Shown here: positions 20,604 to 31,953 of the stretch, one piece after another
Numbering within the stretch: the first letter of the stretch is position 1
Layout of the letters: each line of letters begins with the position of its first letter
NCBI GenBank assembly: GCA_973895155.1
Contig: OZ316898.1
Location: forward strand, 14,818,001 to 14,882,000
DNA: 64,000 nt
Source: Marsupella aquatica
Taxonomy: Eukaryota; Marchantiophyta
Direction: 5' to 3'
Translations under genes and position numbers: made by a program
The notes under the pieces: model-generated
What the model was told of the DNA's origin: nothing
Databases searched by the model: none
Seen by the model: the letters and a program-made list of their open reading frames with translations, nothing else

Positions 20604-21535
20604 ATTACAATAGGACTTGCGTCTGCTAAGGTTTCGCCTTTCTGATCTCTCTCTTGCTAGGGCATCGTGGACTTCAGCAAGACTGGCCATCCGATGTCAG
20701 GCACCGCATCAAGTACTAGACAAAACTTGGGAGGTATTGAGCGGGATGCAGAGCATCTGAGCATTCAGATTCTACCTGATACTAGGCCAATACTTCTAAA
20801 CTTGCCTACCCATTTGATCCTGCGAGCACCATGGCAAAGCTCAACAATCGCCCGAGGTCCACCAACGCTTCAATCACAGTGCTCCTCCTATGGGCAATCT
20901 CCGAGATGCATTGCTGTAAATCAAACTTCCATGATGAATCATCAACTCCCGATCCAAAGCTTCAACTATCCAACTATGCCCCATCCCCAACAACTCAGCT
21001 CTCACATTGCGTGTGTATGGCACAAGCTCCTTCGATGAGTAATCGACCACCATAGCCATCCCTAACCCCTAAGCCCTTCGCTGTTGGTGCGTGCCCGTCC
21101 CAAGACAATTCAAGCCACTTGTGCTTAGAACAAAATCCGCGATCAATTTCAAACATCGACTATGAGTCCTTGCCCACTTTAGTCCTTGTTGTCAAAAGCA
21201 TCGACTATGAGTCCTTGTATTCAAACACACTGCGAGCCGCAACTTGCTCTATTCAATGTCACAGGATCCAAGGAGAACATTTATACGTCGTCCTTGCTAA
21301 AGTCCAAGATAGGAATTACGCATCTAGACTGTACTTCAACCGGTCCAAATGAATACTTAATGCATTTTTGATTGATATTCAAATCCAGCCTTTGATTTGG
21401 TCCTTCTACATCTTGGCCCTTGAGTGTAACACCCCCCAATTTATTGCAAAAATCATGAGGACTCACTCCTTTTGGTGGAGACTTTGGAGATCCTTTTTAT
21501 GTACCCCTCAATCATGCTTTCCACCAGAAGGAGAG
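20604..21535. other. Non-coding; possible LTR-like repeat end at 21426
   Basis: No convincing gene. Around 21426-21530 the sequence TGTAACACCCCCCAATTTA...CCTTTTGGTGGAGA...ATCCTTTTT...CCCCTCAA repeats, with divergence, the order of words at 20508-20590. TGTAACACCC is a common start of plant Gypsy-type LTRs, so both may be LTR pieces of the element that held the gag-like ORF at 21536; no partner end was identified. CATCGACTATGAGTCCTTG is repeated at about 21154 and 21200. Confidence 0.35.
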
Positions 21536-22083
21536 TTAGCAACGTCCCATGCCGCTAACCCGCGGAAACGGCCTCGCCGAGGACGAAACCTGAGGGAATC
21601 GGCTTGAGCAAGGGGGTTTTCTTGGGTTTGGGGAGCCATGGGACACACCACACCTTCTCTCATCATCACTGTCTTCCTCCGGTAGATTCTCAGCAGGAGT
21701 CCATTCATGACTTGGAGGTGAGGGATTAGCAACTTCAACTTCCGTAGATGTTGCAACAACAACCACAGGTACCTCAACAACTAGAGATACTGCAACAACT
21801 AGCGGCCTTGCCTCCTCCTTTGTGGTGGTCAGCCTTCGCTTGGGAACGTCCACTACGGGTTCTTCCCGTTTGGTGACCAGAGGGGTATCAACTGCTTCCG
21901 TTGTGAGAAAGTTGACGCTAGCTTCTTTGAGCTCAGGAGGTGGCGGTCCCTTCTTCTCCGGTCCTCCAACTTGTTGAGCTTTGAACGCTTCCAGTGTTGG
22001 GCAGTGTGGTCCAAGGTGACCCTCCCCCTTGCACAACTGACACAATCGGGCAAAATCTCCGTTGCCTTGACGGGTGGGCTCTA
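21536..22083 (-). pseudogene. gag-like zinc-knuckle ORF, downstream half
   Basis: On the minus strand the frame entering from the Copia-2 insertion reads CQLCKGEGHLGPHC (about 22010-22050), a CCHC knuckle, then a Pro/Val-rich tail. It is the direct continuation, in frame, of CYNCRLAGHYANVC on the far side of the insertion (27541-27720). Two CCHC knuckles in tandem suggest a retroelement nucleocapsid or a related nucleic-acid-binding protein. The host element is otherwise not identified. Confidence 0.55.
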
Positions 22084-22427
22084 TGTTGAGCATAGACGAC
22101 ATTCGTAACGGCAAGCCCATGAAACATCCAACGCACAATAGTCGACACAAAGAGATACGTGGTTCACCTCCACATGAGGCTACGTTCACGGGAACACACA
22201 AGAGCTTTACTACACTCTAGGCCGACCGGCCATACCAAGCATCCACAGCACAAGCTCTTCCTATCTCTCAACTAGCTTCGTAACAATGAGCCTAAGTTCC
22301 ACCAGGGTCTGGCATCAGCCCTGGCTATATGCACACCAGCACTACCGCTAACATTAGCTAAGTCCTAACCCGAGTTAGACTAACTGTGGTTAGCTCATGA
22401 GTCACAAGACTAGAGCAATATCTAACA
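22084..22427 (-). repeat. Copia-2 LTR, 3' LTR in element orientation
   Basis: A 344-bp LTR starting TGTTGAGCATAG and ending ATATCTAACA, paired with 27197-27540. The differences are scattered substitutions with no gaps, mostly transitions. Confidence 0.93.
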
Positions 22428-22634
22428 AACTCCTCCTTGACTCTTGTCTTGGGGACTGGACTAAATGCTACCATATGGAATCCTCAACGGGAAGTTCTAG
22501 ACAATCACCAAACCAGGTCTCCTCCTAAAAACCACAAGGGTTAACTAAGGGTTAACTAGAACTAAGCCATAGCCTAATAGGAATGAGTAATCCATATACA
22601 AATAGTCATACATTGCTAAATAACTCTACTTGCA

Positions 22635-25600
22635 CTACAACTGCAAAACCTGCAAAGTAGCACGGTGTCTTGAGAAACTCTCCAAAGAAATCACTTTGGT
22701 AAAGGCATTAGCAGGATTGATCTTTCCATCAATCTTGACTAGCTCAAAAGTTTTATCAGACACTGCTTGCCTGATAAAATGGTACCTGATATCAATGTGC
22801 TTCACCCTGCTATCCATCACCTAGTTAGCAGCCAAGTGAAAAGCACTCTAACTATCACAGTTTAGAGTCATTTTGCCATGCTCTAAACCCATCTCCGTGA
22901 TCAACTTATCCAACCAAATTGCTTCCTTTGTTGCTTCTGCTGCTGCAACATACTCTACTTCTGTAGTAGACTGAGATATGCACTTCTGCAAGGTAGATTT
23001 CCAACTGATACATCCTCCTCCAAGAGTGTATACAAACCCAGTTGTAGACCTCCTTGTATCCAGACAGCCTCCATAGTCAGAATCTACAGAGCCAACTAAC
23101 GTTCTATCTGATCTGGCATCAAATAGTAATCCATAGTCCTGTGTTCCCTTCACATACCTGAGAATCCATTTCACAGCTTCCCAGTGTACCTTTCTTGGAT
23201 TTGACATGAATCTGCTAACCTTGCCCATTGCTAGGGCCAAGTCAGGCCTAGTACAAGTCATCAAATACATCAGACTGCCTACTGCCTTCTCATAAGGAAT
23301 CTTAGCCATCAGACCTTTCTCCACAGCATCCGTAGGAGAGAAAGCCGATGATAACTTGAAATGTGAAGCTAAAGGAATACTCATTGGCTTACAGTTTTCC
23401 ATGTTGAATCGTGCAAGTACTTTCCTTGCATATTGGCCTTGACTCAAACACAACTGTCCAGTCTCAGAGTTCCTAAAAATCTCCATACCTAAGATCCTCT
23501 TGGCCTTACCAAGATCCTTCATCCTGAATTCAGCACTCAATTTCGCCTTGAGACTGTCAACCTCAGATTGATCTTTAGCCACAATCAGCATGTCATCCAC
23601 ATAGATCACCAGAATGATGAAACCAAATACATCATTCTTGACTGATTTCGTATACACACAAGGATCATACACCATCCTTGTAAAACCTTGAGCAAGCATG
23701 AAATCATCAAACCGCTTGTTTCACTGTCTGGGAGACTGCTTCAATCCATACAAGGACTTGAGCAATCTGCAAACTAAGTTCTCTTGGCCCTTCTTCATAA
23801 AGCCTAGTGGCTGTCTCATGAAGATCAACTCTTCCAAGTTGCCATAGAGAAAAGCAGTAACAACATCCATCTGATCCATCACCAGATTAAAAAACACAAC
23901 AAGCTGACACAAGATCCGTATTGTGGAATACTTAGCCACCGGTGAAAAGACCTCATTGTAATCCACTCCTTTCTCCTGAGTGAATCCCTTGGCAACAAGC
24001 CGTGCCTTGTAGATCTTATCTCCACCCTCTGAAGGACTGTCCTTCAACTTGTAAATCCACTTACTGTCCACCACTTGCTGACCTCTTGGAAGCTCCACTA
24101 GCTCCCATGTCTTGTTGTCACTCAAAGATTGCAACTCCCTCTGCATTGCTGCATTCCACTCATGCTTATGCTCTGAAGCACAAGCCTCATTGTACGAAGA
24201 AGGCTCTCCTTCTTCCAAGATCAAAGCCATGTCATCATCATCAGGTGCAATGTCAATATCATTTAGCTTAGATGAGTCTGCCCATTGACCATACCTGGTA
24301 GGAGCTCTAGTAGAACGACTGGAAGTTCTTCTAGTAGATGACTCAGGCTGATCTGTTGCTGCTGCTGGTTGAATTTGAGGTACCCCAACAACAATCTGCT
24401 CCTCTTGTTCCATCACAGGAACCAACTCCAAGCCTGGAGCTTCTCCATCTCTCCTGTCATGAACTGCATCATGACTAATCTCCCCCTCAACCCGGTCCGG
24501 GATGGGAGATTTCCCCTTGTCAGTATGGGAGTCCTGAGAACTCTCCCCCTCCTTTGATGATCTGGATTCATTAAATGACACATCTCGACTGACAATTAGC
24601 TTACAGGTTACTGGATCCCATAACCTATAACCCTTCACACCTTTCTGATAGCCAAGGAAAATGCACTTCTTTGACTTGGACTCCAGCTTGGATTGCAGCT
24701 AGGAAGGTGTAAGGACATGAGCATCACATCCAAAAATCCTCAGATGTGAGTAATCTGTTGGACGCCCGTACCTCATTTCAAATGGCGTCTTGAATCCAAT
24801 AGAACTGGATGGAGAAAAATTTACCAAATAAGCTGTAGTGTTGACAACTTCAGCCCAAAACTCATGTGGTAAGCATGATTGACTCAACATACTCCTTGGG
24901 CGGTCCAATAGTGTTCGGTTGAGTCTCTCAAAAACACCATTTTGTTGAGGAGTATAACTTGTTGTGAGATGGCGGGTAATCCCCTGCTCCTTACAATACG
25001 TTCCAAATTCCATGGAACTGTATTCACCTCCGTTATCCGATCGAAGATATCTCACCTTATTACCAGTGTGATTCTCAACTTGGGCTTTTCACTCCTTAAA
25101 AGTGGCAAAAACATCAGACTTATTGTGTAGAAAGTATATCCACACATACTTTGAGTAATCGTCAATGAACGTGATATAGTATAACCGTCCAAAATATGAG
25201 GGAGTAGGGGCAGGACCCCACACATCACTATGTACATACTCAAGTACCTCCTTGCTGGTATGAGTTCCAACTCCAAAGGGTTTCCTGTGCTTCTTTCCTA
25301 GCACACAGTGCTCACAAAATTCCAACTTACAAGATTGCAAATTAGAAAGTAATCCTTTCTTCTGAAGAATAACCAAACCTTTTTTACTCATGTGGCCCAA
25401 ACGGAAGTGCCACAGCCGGGCCGTCTCCTCATGAGACAAGGTTACATTGGCTTCATCACAAACTACACTGCCCTCCAAAATGTATAGATTGCTTGTCTCT
25501 TTCCCTTCAATACAACTTTAGTACCAGTTGAAACCTGAAGGACACCATTAGCAGAACTCCACTGATGGCCATTTGCTTCTAAAACTCCAAGTGAAATGAG

Positions 25601-26515
25601 ATTTTTCATCATGCTGGGAATATGTCTCACATTCCTCAACGTTCTCACAGCACCATCAAACATCTGAAATCTTACAGATCCAAGTCTAACAACTTGACAT
25701 GGGATTCCATTTCCCATCAACACTAACCCATTGGAAACCGTGCAAGAACTGAAACAATCTCTCCTAGAGCAAATGTGAAAAGTACATCCACTATCAAGAA
25801 TCCAGTCATTACTACCTGGATTTGATACTACGTTGAGAGCATAACCTTGACATCACAATATGTCATCATCATCGAGTAAATCTACCTCATGTGAGCTCGA
25901 TACCGCGTTAGCAGAGGCAGTAGGGACCTTTACTCGACAATCCCTTTTCATGTGGCCAGGCTTGCCACAATTCCAACATGCAAGAGGCTTCCTCTCTTGC
26001 GATTTCCCTCTGGATTTAGATCTCCCCCGTGATGTAGATCTAAACCGGTTCTGCCCATTCGTGCGCTGCGCTGCTCTTCCCCTGTTCACATTGAGCGCAG
26101 TGCCAAAAGAAGATGCTGTCTGTGATTGACCCAGCTTCTTTTGAGCATCATCAGACAGTAAAGAGCTCACCACCTCATTATATGAAATGGACTTCAGATC
26201 TCTATACAAGAGCATCTGTTTCAAGCCCTGATATGATGACGGTAAGGAGCTTAGCAGAAGCAAGGTCTTATCCTCATCTTCAACTCCTTTTCCCAGGTTT
26301 GACAGATCCACTGCTAGACTGTCAAACTCATCTAGGTGATCCTGCATTTTGCTCCCTTCCTTGAGCCTGAGGCTCATCAAGAGAGACTTCTTGTACAGCC
26401 GGTCTGACGCATCTTCCCGGCAGTACGAGTTGTGTGTATACACCTCGTATACACACACAGGGACCAAACCCCCTTTAAACGCCAAAAATGACCCCCCCAA
26501 GCAAAAATCAGTCAC
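22635..26515 (-). pseudogene. Copia-2 gag-pol, decayed
   Basis: The order on the minus strand is gag C-terminal half with CWNCGKPGHMKRDC (about 25945-25990), protease WILDSGCTFHI (about 25780), pre-integrase LWHFRLGHMSKKGL (about 25400), integrase with SDNGGEYSS (about 25030) and PQQNGVFERLNRTL (about 24930), reverse transcriptase with YGLKQSPRQ (about 23730) and IYVDDML (about 23600), and RNase H to the KHIDIRYHF motif (about 22795). Damage includes in-frame TGA or TAG codons near 25855, 25088, 24700, 23722, 22847 and 22822, plus a frame shift near 25475. Several stops stand where Trp or Gln is expected, so TGG-to-TGA and CAG-to-TAG transitions dominate. The gag N-terminus expected in the family is missing; the first residues before about 26420 do not look like gag. 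Confidence 0.9.
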
Positions 26516-27196
26516 ACACCTTAATTGCCGCTGATTTAAATGAGAAAAGTGAATATCACCGACGGGAAATGTTTCCGAATTGCACCGGCACAGTCTGCAG
26601 CTCCAGCAGAGTAAATTATTTCCGCCGCGTCGCCTTCACTCCGCATCAAGTGCCAATCCCGGGCTCAAAATGACTGCCTCGCCATGATCAAACCGTTGAG
26701 TCGTGGCACTTCGCGTCTCTTCCAACAAGTCGGACGTCACGAAGGGAAACCCGATTCAGATGAGAATAAGCTCCATAGCTTGTGAGAAAACCTGAACGCC
26801 TCCTTCACTCGTCACGACGCTCTCGGTAACAACTCAGCAGCAATCCAACTACCAAAATGACCAGCTCGCTTCAACCTTTAAGATGAGCTATAATGTGCGA
26901 TCCCTCCCGCACCGCACAGCTCACACCGTTGAAAAATGCGAACTCTGGTCTCTCCCCCGAAATACCGTCGAACACTAATAAACCCTGAACGACGCAAACT
27001 TTGATTTCTCCGCACCACGGATACCGATCAGCGAGTTCTAACCATTGTTAGAAAGCCCTCTCACTAACCTATCCGCACAGCCACACACATTCAAGTTTCA
27101 TGCGACAAAACTCCGAATGTGCCACCAACAATGAACGCTGGAAAAAACCTATCACAAAAAAACCTCGTCACCTCCCAAGCATGCTTTGATACCACT
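26420..27196 (-). other. Copia-2 leader with 11-bp perfect hairpin; gag start missing
   Basis: Between gag sequence and the LTR lies about 780 bp without a usable frame. A perfect inverted repeat TGTGTGTATAC (26431-26441), five-base loop, GTATACACACA (26447-26457) sits exactly where gag similarity stops, suggesting a deletion or rearrangement breakpoint. The primer-binding site TGGTATCAAAGC is at 27183-27194 on the minus strand. Confidence 0.6.
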
Positions 27197-27540
27197 TGTT
27201 GAGCATAGACGACATTCGTAACGGCAAGCCCATGAAACATCCAACGCACAATAGTCGACACAGAGAGATACGTGGTTCACCTCCACATGAGGCTACGTCC
27301 ACGAGAACACACAAGAGATTTACTGCACTCTAGGCCGACTGGCCATACCAAGCATCCACAGCACAAGCTCTTCCTATCTCTCAACTAGCTCCATAACAAT
27401 GAGCCTAAGTTCCACCAGGGTCTAGCATCAGCCCTGGCTATATGCACACCAGCACTACCGCTAACATTAGCTAAGTCCTAACCCGAGTTAGACTAACTGT
27501 GGTTAGCTCATGAGTCACAAGACTAGAGCAATATCTAACA
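27197..27540 (-). repeat. Copia-2 LTR, 5' LTR in element orientation
   Basis: The 344-bp partner of 22084-22427 with the same TG...CA ends, followed at 27541 by the right flank CTCTG. Confidence 0.93.
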
Positions 27541-27720
27541 CTCTGGGCACACATTAGCGTAATGGCCCGCCAATCTACAATTGTAACAAATAGGGATCTT
27601 CCTCACTCCAGGATACGGTGGTCGATTTCCTGGGTTAGCATTGGGATAGTTGGAGTATGCGGGTGCTCCAGCGTTCGTTGAAACTCCATGAATGCTCCGT
27701 GGTCCTGGGTTGAGAGGTTT
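27541..27720 (-). pseudogene. gag-like zinc-knuckle ORF, upstream half
   Basis: The minus-strand frame reads a Pro/Asn/Gly-rich stretch then CYNCRLAGHYANVC (about 27550-27592), a CCHC knuckle ending at the Copia-2 target site. The frame continues unbroken at 22083 on the other side. Upstream it meets a TAG near 27728, so the N-terminal part is lost or in another exon. Confidence 0.55.
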
Positions 27721-28820
27721 ACACTATACACGTTGTCGGGGGAATCTTTAGTTCTTGGGAAGCACCGAGCTCTTGTTTTTCCTATCTTGGAAGAAACCTT
27801 TCCAAAATACGTCTTTTCTCACCTCACATTACCCTTGCGATCCCCTTTGTCGATCAATTTCTCTCACCGTTATCCTCTAAAATATCTCTCACAGCCTTTG
27901 TCCCACTCTACGATGAGCGGCTTCCTCACACTAAGCCTCGAATCGGCCTATCCTCTTTCCATATAACTTACTTCCCAAGTCAAGTCATAGATTGCAATTT
28001 CCAACGAATCCTACAATTAGATAAGTCAATTATAGAAAATAAAGACTATGATCTTAAGATTTACCATAGATGATATAATCACAGGCTCTGGCATCCTAAG
28101 CATAACATTGTATCTTTCATCTCCATACTTTCTAACTAAAATATCTCTACAATCAACCTTCTTACGGCATACCACTCTAATGTCAATAGATGAAGGAAAA
28201 TCAGACACATTATTAGGAAGCCTATTCAAATCTAACTCCGGTACATTTACGGATTGTCTATTAAAATCCATCTAATATAAAATAAAAATAGTTACATTCC
28301 ATTCATTTCCATAAACAACAATCGGGTATACAAATGGTGCATCGCTATTCATAACTGTTTTCATTAACTCAAACCCAAAATGATAAAGAAGATGCATTCT
28401 CATGGTATGCTTACTAAGACAATGAATTCTAATTAAGAAAGGATTGACAAATGGCACAGCAGGTGGGGGATAAACTCTAGGTACTCTATTTATCATATTA
28501 TTCATTACAAGCACACTAAATTGATCTCAAGACTAATAAACATAAAACATAAAATAGTTCTAAGGCTAACAATCAAGTTAGTACCCAAACATGGAGATAA
28601 ATAATAAACAAGACATGTGCACAAGAGGGGAAGAGTTCCTTACAGTGTTGCGAGTCCAACATGATAGATCAAACAAATGCGAATGAGGAGAGTGTGCTCC
28701 TCTTCACTTTATTTATAGTGCCCCTTTGTGTTTTCCAAGAGGGCATGGATCGATGCCTTGACCCTTGGATGGAAGCCAAGTGGCAAGCATCAAGCACCTA
28801 TAAGTGTGCTAGTACTATTC
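27721..28820 (-). other. Mostly non-coding; possible small exons 28060-28514
   Basis: On the minus strand two blocks, 28514-28290 and 28271-28060, look protein-like (NPFLIRIHCLSKHTMRMHLL; PELDLNRLPNNVSDFPSSID) and would be in frame if the 24 bases GTAACT...TATTAG between them were removed. A 24-nt intron would be far too short for plants, so this may be chance or a decayed gene. GTAAATCTT at the end of the second block resembles a donor. I do not recognise the product. Confidence 0.25.
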
Positions 28821-29064
28821 ATAGTTGGTGGAACTACCGTGCGTAGTTGGTGGAATCATTACGCGTAATTGGTGGAACTACTATACGTAATTGGTACAAC
28901 TACTATGCGTAGTTGGTGAAACTACTATACGTAATTGGTGTAACTACTATGAGTAGTTGGTGAAACTACTATGCGTAATTGGTGCAACTACTATGCGTAG
29001 TTGGTGGAATTACTATGCATCTAGTTTATAAAACTACTATGCGTAAATGGTGGAACTACTGTGT
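28821..29064. repeat. 22-bp minisatellite, about 11 copies
   Basis: Units of the form GTAGTTGGTGGAACTACTATGC, alternating GTAGTTGG and GTAATTGG, run without gaps; the tenth copy has 24 bp. Each unit holds the short inverted words GTAGTT and AACTAC, so single units can fold back. It lies just beyond the stop of the gag remnant. Confidence 0.9.
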
Positions 29065-29131
29065 ACCATTGTAAAATGTACATACTACATATAGAATGTA
29101 ACATATATGCTCTAATAGTACTATGGAGCTT

Positions 29132-30639
29132 TTAAGTAAAACTCTCTTCACATAAACTCAAATAACATAATATGGATTCTTGCTTTCTAAAAGGAATCTC
29201 CACGACAATGTTGGCCTTTGGTGGCTCCTCCATGAAGTACTCTACTGGTCCTTCCGCTGCATAAGAAGGGTTTGAGTAGCTTGCTCCCTCAACGTCATCC
29301 TCCCGTACTTGGAAAACCTTGGCTGGTTCTCCCGTTGGGCACTCCTTCGGGGCATGACCAAACTTCATGCACTTGGTACACCACACATTGGCTCTCTCCA
29401 CCGGAACTTTTCTCCTCTTAGGCTTGAGTCCGGCAAAATGTACTTTCAAGGCTTTCATTTGCTCCGTCAACTCATCATATCTGGCCTCTTGCTCCTTCAG
29501 ACGTCTTGCCGTAGAGAATGGTGTAACGGCCACCGTGGGTAGTACCACTTCACGGTGAGAGGACTTCTTAACTTTCTTCGACAACTTCTTCTTCTTCCTC
29601 CTTCGTTTTTCAGCTTCTGAGTCCGTAGTGTTTGACTCTGTAGTACTCTCAGAATCCTCAGATTCATCACTACTATCCGACTCAGATCCACTCAATTCCT
29701 CACTGGAGGAACTGTCAACCGGCTTCAACTTCTTTCTTCAACAGTGCTTGCTTGTGGCATCAGCTGCAGTGTATGACTCCACTGCTGCAATAGCTTCAGC
29801 CAATGTGGTTGGCTTGGCTTGACGTACAAAGAACCCCATCTTGCTTGGTAGGGCAGCTACAAACCATGCTTATCGCATGGCATCGTCGGTACGGGCTTGA
29901 ATCCGCCGTACCAACTTCTAGAATCTTTGCAAGAACCTCCGTAGCGACTCTTTCTTCTTCATCCTAAGTTGACCCACCTTCAACAGGGATGTGGCTTCCA
30001 CTCCAATAGATCGGAACTCCTTCAAGAATGCTTGCTTGAACAAAGCCCAATCAGCTTTCACGTTGGGTAGCAACGAGATGAACCATGGGCCTGCCTCCCC
30101 CTCATCATTCCGGGAATGATAGTGAGCTTGTGGGCAGATTCTCCATTGGCTTCAGCGATCCCTTCGAACTCTTCAATCCATTCGTCTGGATCATCTTTTG
30201 GTCTTCCCTTGAAGGGTACGTACTGAACACGGGTACGTTGAGCAGCTGCCATTGGTGCAGCTGGTCCCCGTATCAACACAAGTGGTAATGGCGTACGTTG
30301 GGCCACCGGTAACGGCAATGCTGATAGGTGTGAGATGATTTGTGGCAATGCAGTGAGCTCTGGGCTCAAATTTGGCCGTAACTCAGACTGCACCAACACA
30401 AAGGGCTTCCCTTCTTCTTGCACGTGATCTACGTCTGGCTCTTCGTCTGGACGTATGGCCTCGTTGTGTTGAGACCCTTTGTGCGGCACACCAACTTGTT
30501 TATCTAGCTCATGTGGCAACCTCCTCTCTTCTGCAAGCCGTAATTGTTCTTCGGCAGCAACCCAAGAGGGCACTCGGTCTAGCTCAGGCGTACGTGAGTG
30601 TTGGGGGCTTGCTCTTCCTCCCCTTCTTCCTCTCGGCAT
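29132..30639 (-). pseudogene. LTR-retrotransposon gag remnant with CCHC knuckle
   Basis: The minus-strand frame from 30639 (MPRGRRGGRASP) leads into a retrotransposon gag core: YVPFKGRPKDDPDEWIEEFE (about 30160-30220), then after a one-base loss in a G5 run near 30103, GPWFISLLPNVKADWALFKQ and LRRFLQRF. In-frame TAG and TAA stops follow at about 29920 and 29875, and another TGA near 29740. The frame 29728-29132 has an acidic Ser/Glu tract, a Lys-rich segment, and the knuckle CTKCMKFGHAPKEC (about 29345-29390). A primer-site-like sequence lies upstream at 30861-30878, in the right place and orientation for a Gypsy-type element. No pol was seen. Confidence 0.7.
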
Positions 30640-30860
30640 CCCATTGAGACCTGCATGCCAAGCTCACAAAAAACAATATCACCAACAAATCTTCCTCAAA
30701 CATCAACCATCGCAAGTTGCGTTGTGGTTGACGTAAAATAACAGAGTAACCAAGAAAAATCTTCTCACATATCAACCGTCACAAGCTGCATTGTGGTTGA
30801 TACGCTTGAACTCTAAATAGACGTAGCTCCCCTCCTCTTGCAACCAAACAAGGAGAAGGT

Positions 30861-30878
30861 TCCCCGACAACGGTGCCA
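30861..30878 (-). promoter_or_regulatory. Gypsy-type primer-binding site candidate
   Basis: The minus strand reads TGGCACCGTTGTCGGGGA, close to the TGGCGCCGTTGCCGGGGA primer site common in plant Gypsy (Athila/Tat-like) elements, two bases changed. It lies 222 bp upstream of the gag remnant, the usual spacing. The adjoining LTR should lie to the right but I could not define its ends. Confidence 0.6.
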
Positions 30879-30885
30879 AAAACAA

Positions 30886-31953
30886 GGACCATACTTATGT
30901 CACTTGTCTACCCAACCATTTATACGTAAAATACTACTCTCCTGTGCATAAACTGTTGGTATCATGTTACGGGGTCGTGGAGGGACGCTATTTGGAGGAT
31001 TTCCACACCTAAGGATGAGTATATTTGATTCCGCTCCCGGAAATGTAATTTTTGATCAAGTCTACCGACTAGCCATTCTCTGCTTTTGATCAAGTCCCAT
31101 GGACTACACCACACACACACACACTTCTACTGGTCGTTGTGGAGTGCTGTCACCACCCCCCTTTCCTTAACTGGTTGACCAACCCAAGCAAGGATTCCTT
31201 AGACACTTCCCAGGAAAGAACACAATCGTGAACCGGAAAACATAACGCAACACCAAACTTGAGAAATCAAATCAAATCCATATGTTTTGGTAAAAAGGAT
31301 AACACATTGCAAGGACAACCTAGCCTCCTGCCGTCTGTCCAACTCCTGCCTCAATGGGGCAAGCGCTACCCTCTACCTCACTACTCTGACTCGGTTCCTC
31401 CTTCTGGTCCTCCGCTAACTTCCCGTAAGCAAACACTATACTGAGTTCCCCCCTAACTACTCCGGGGCTCTCCCCCTAAATACCAAAAAACACACCAAAG
31501 CACCCCTCACGGGGCCACAACGATGGCGGCTTACCCTAGCGGCGCCGCTAAACCCTTGAACACTAAGAAACCCCTAAACTAAAATCATGCGGCACACACA
31601 TGATTCTAAAACCCTAAACCCTAAACTAACAATGGGGCCGACGGTGCCTTGGACGGCGCCCCAACATTACTCCGTGAACCGTGAAATTGCAAGGAACCCC
31701 ACAATGGCCGAAACTAGGTGCCCTTCCATTTGCACTTCTGAGTTCACCCCTGGATAGCCCTCCTCCTCCTGATCAGGAATCACTTAACCGCTCTTGAAAC
31801 GGACATCAGACGACCAAGTTATGGCCGTTTCAGTATCCCGTAAACCCAACCTCGTCGGGCCCTAACTTGCTCATCCTGGCTCCGTTTGAGGAGCGCCGCC
31901 TCTTGTTGGAATCAGCTCCGCGAGCTATTTCCAACAAGCCCGTGAGTGACCCC
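30886..31953. other. Probable degraded LTR region; telomere-like words
   Basis: No gene. By position next to the primer site it should include the LTR of the gag element, but no partner copy is in the window to test this. Telomere-type AAAACCCTAAACCCTAAAC is at 31608-31626. A (CA)n run is near 31113-31125. Confidence 0.4.

Larger units (their letters stand above)
22084..27540 (-). mobile_element. Ty1/Copia LTR retrotransposon 2, old, nested in a gag-like ORF
   Basis: The 5457-bp element has 344-bp LTRs at 22084-22427 and 27197-27540, TG...CA ends, and flanks CTCTA / CTCTG (a 5-bp duplication with one change). The LTRs differ at about nine positions that I count by eye, roughly 2.6%, so insertion is much older than Copia-1. 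On the minus strand TGGTATCAAAGC follows the LTR at 27183-27194, an initiator-Met-tRNA primer site with one change, and CAAGGAGGAG (22430-22439) is a polypurine tract. The coding region is broken by several stops and shifts. It is not autonomous. Confidence 0.95.

Noticed and set aside
31600-31630. Telomere or chromosome end
   Set aside because: Only two to three telomeric words; interstitial telomere-like words are common in plant DNA.
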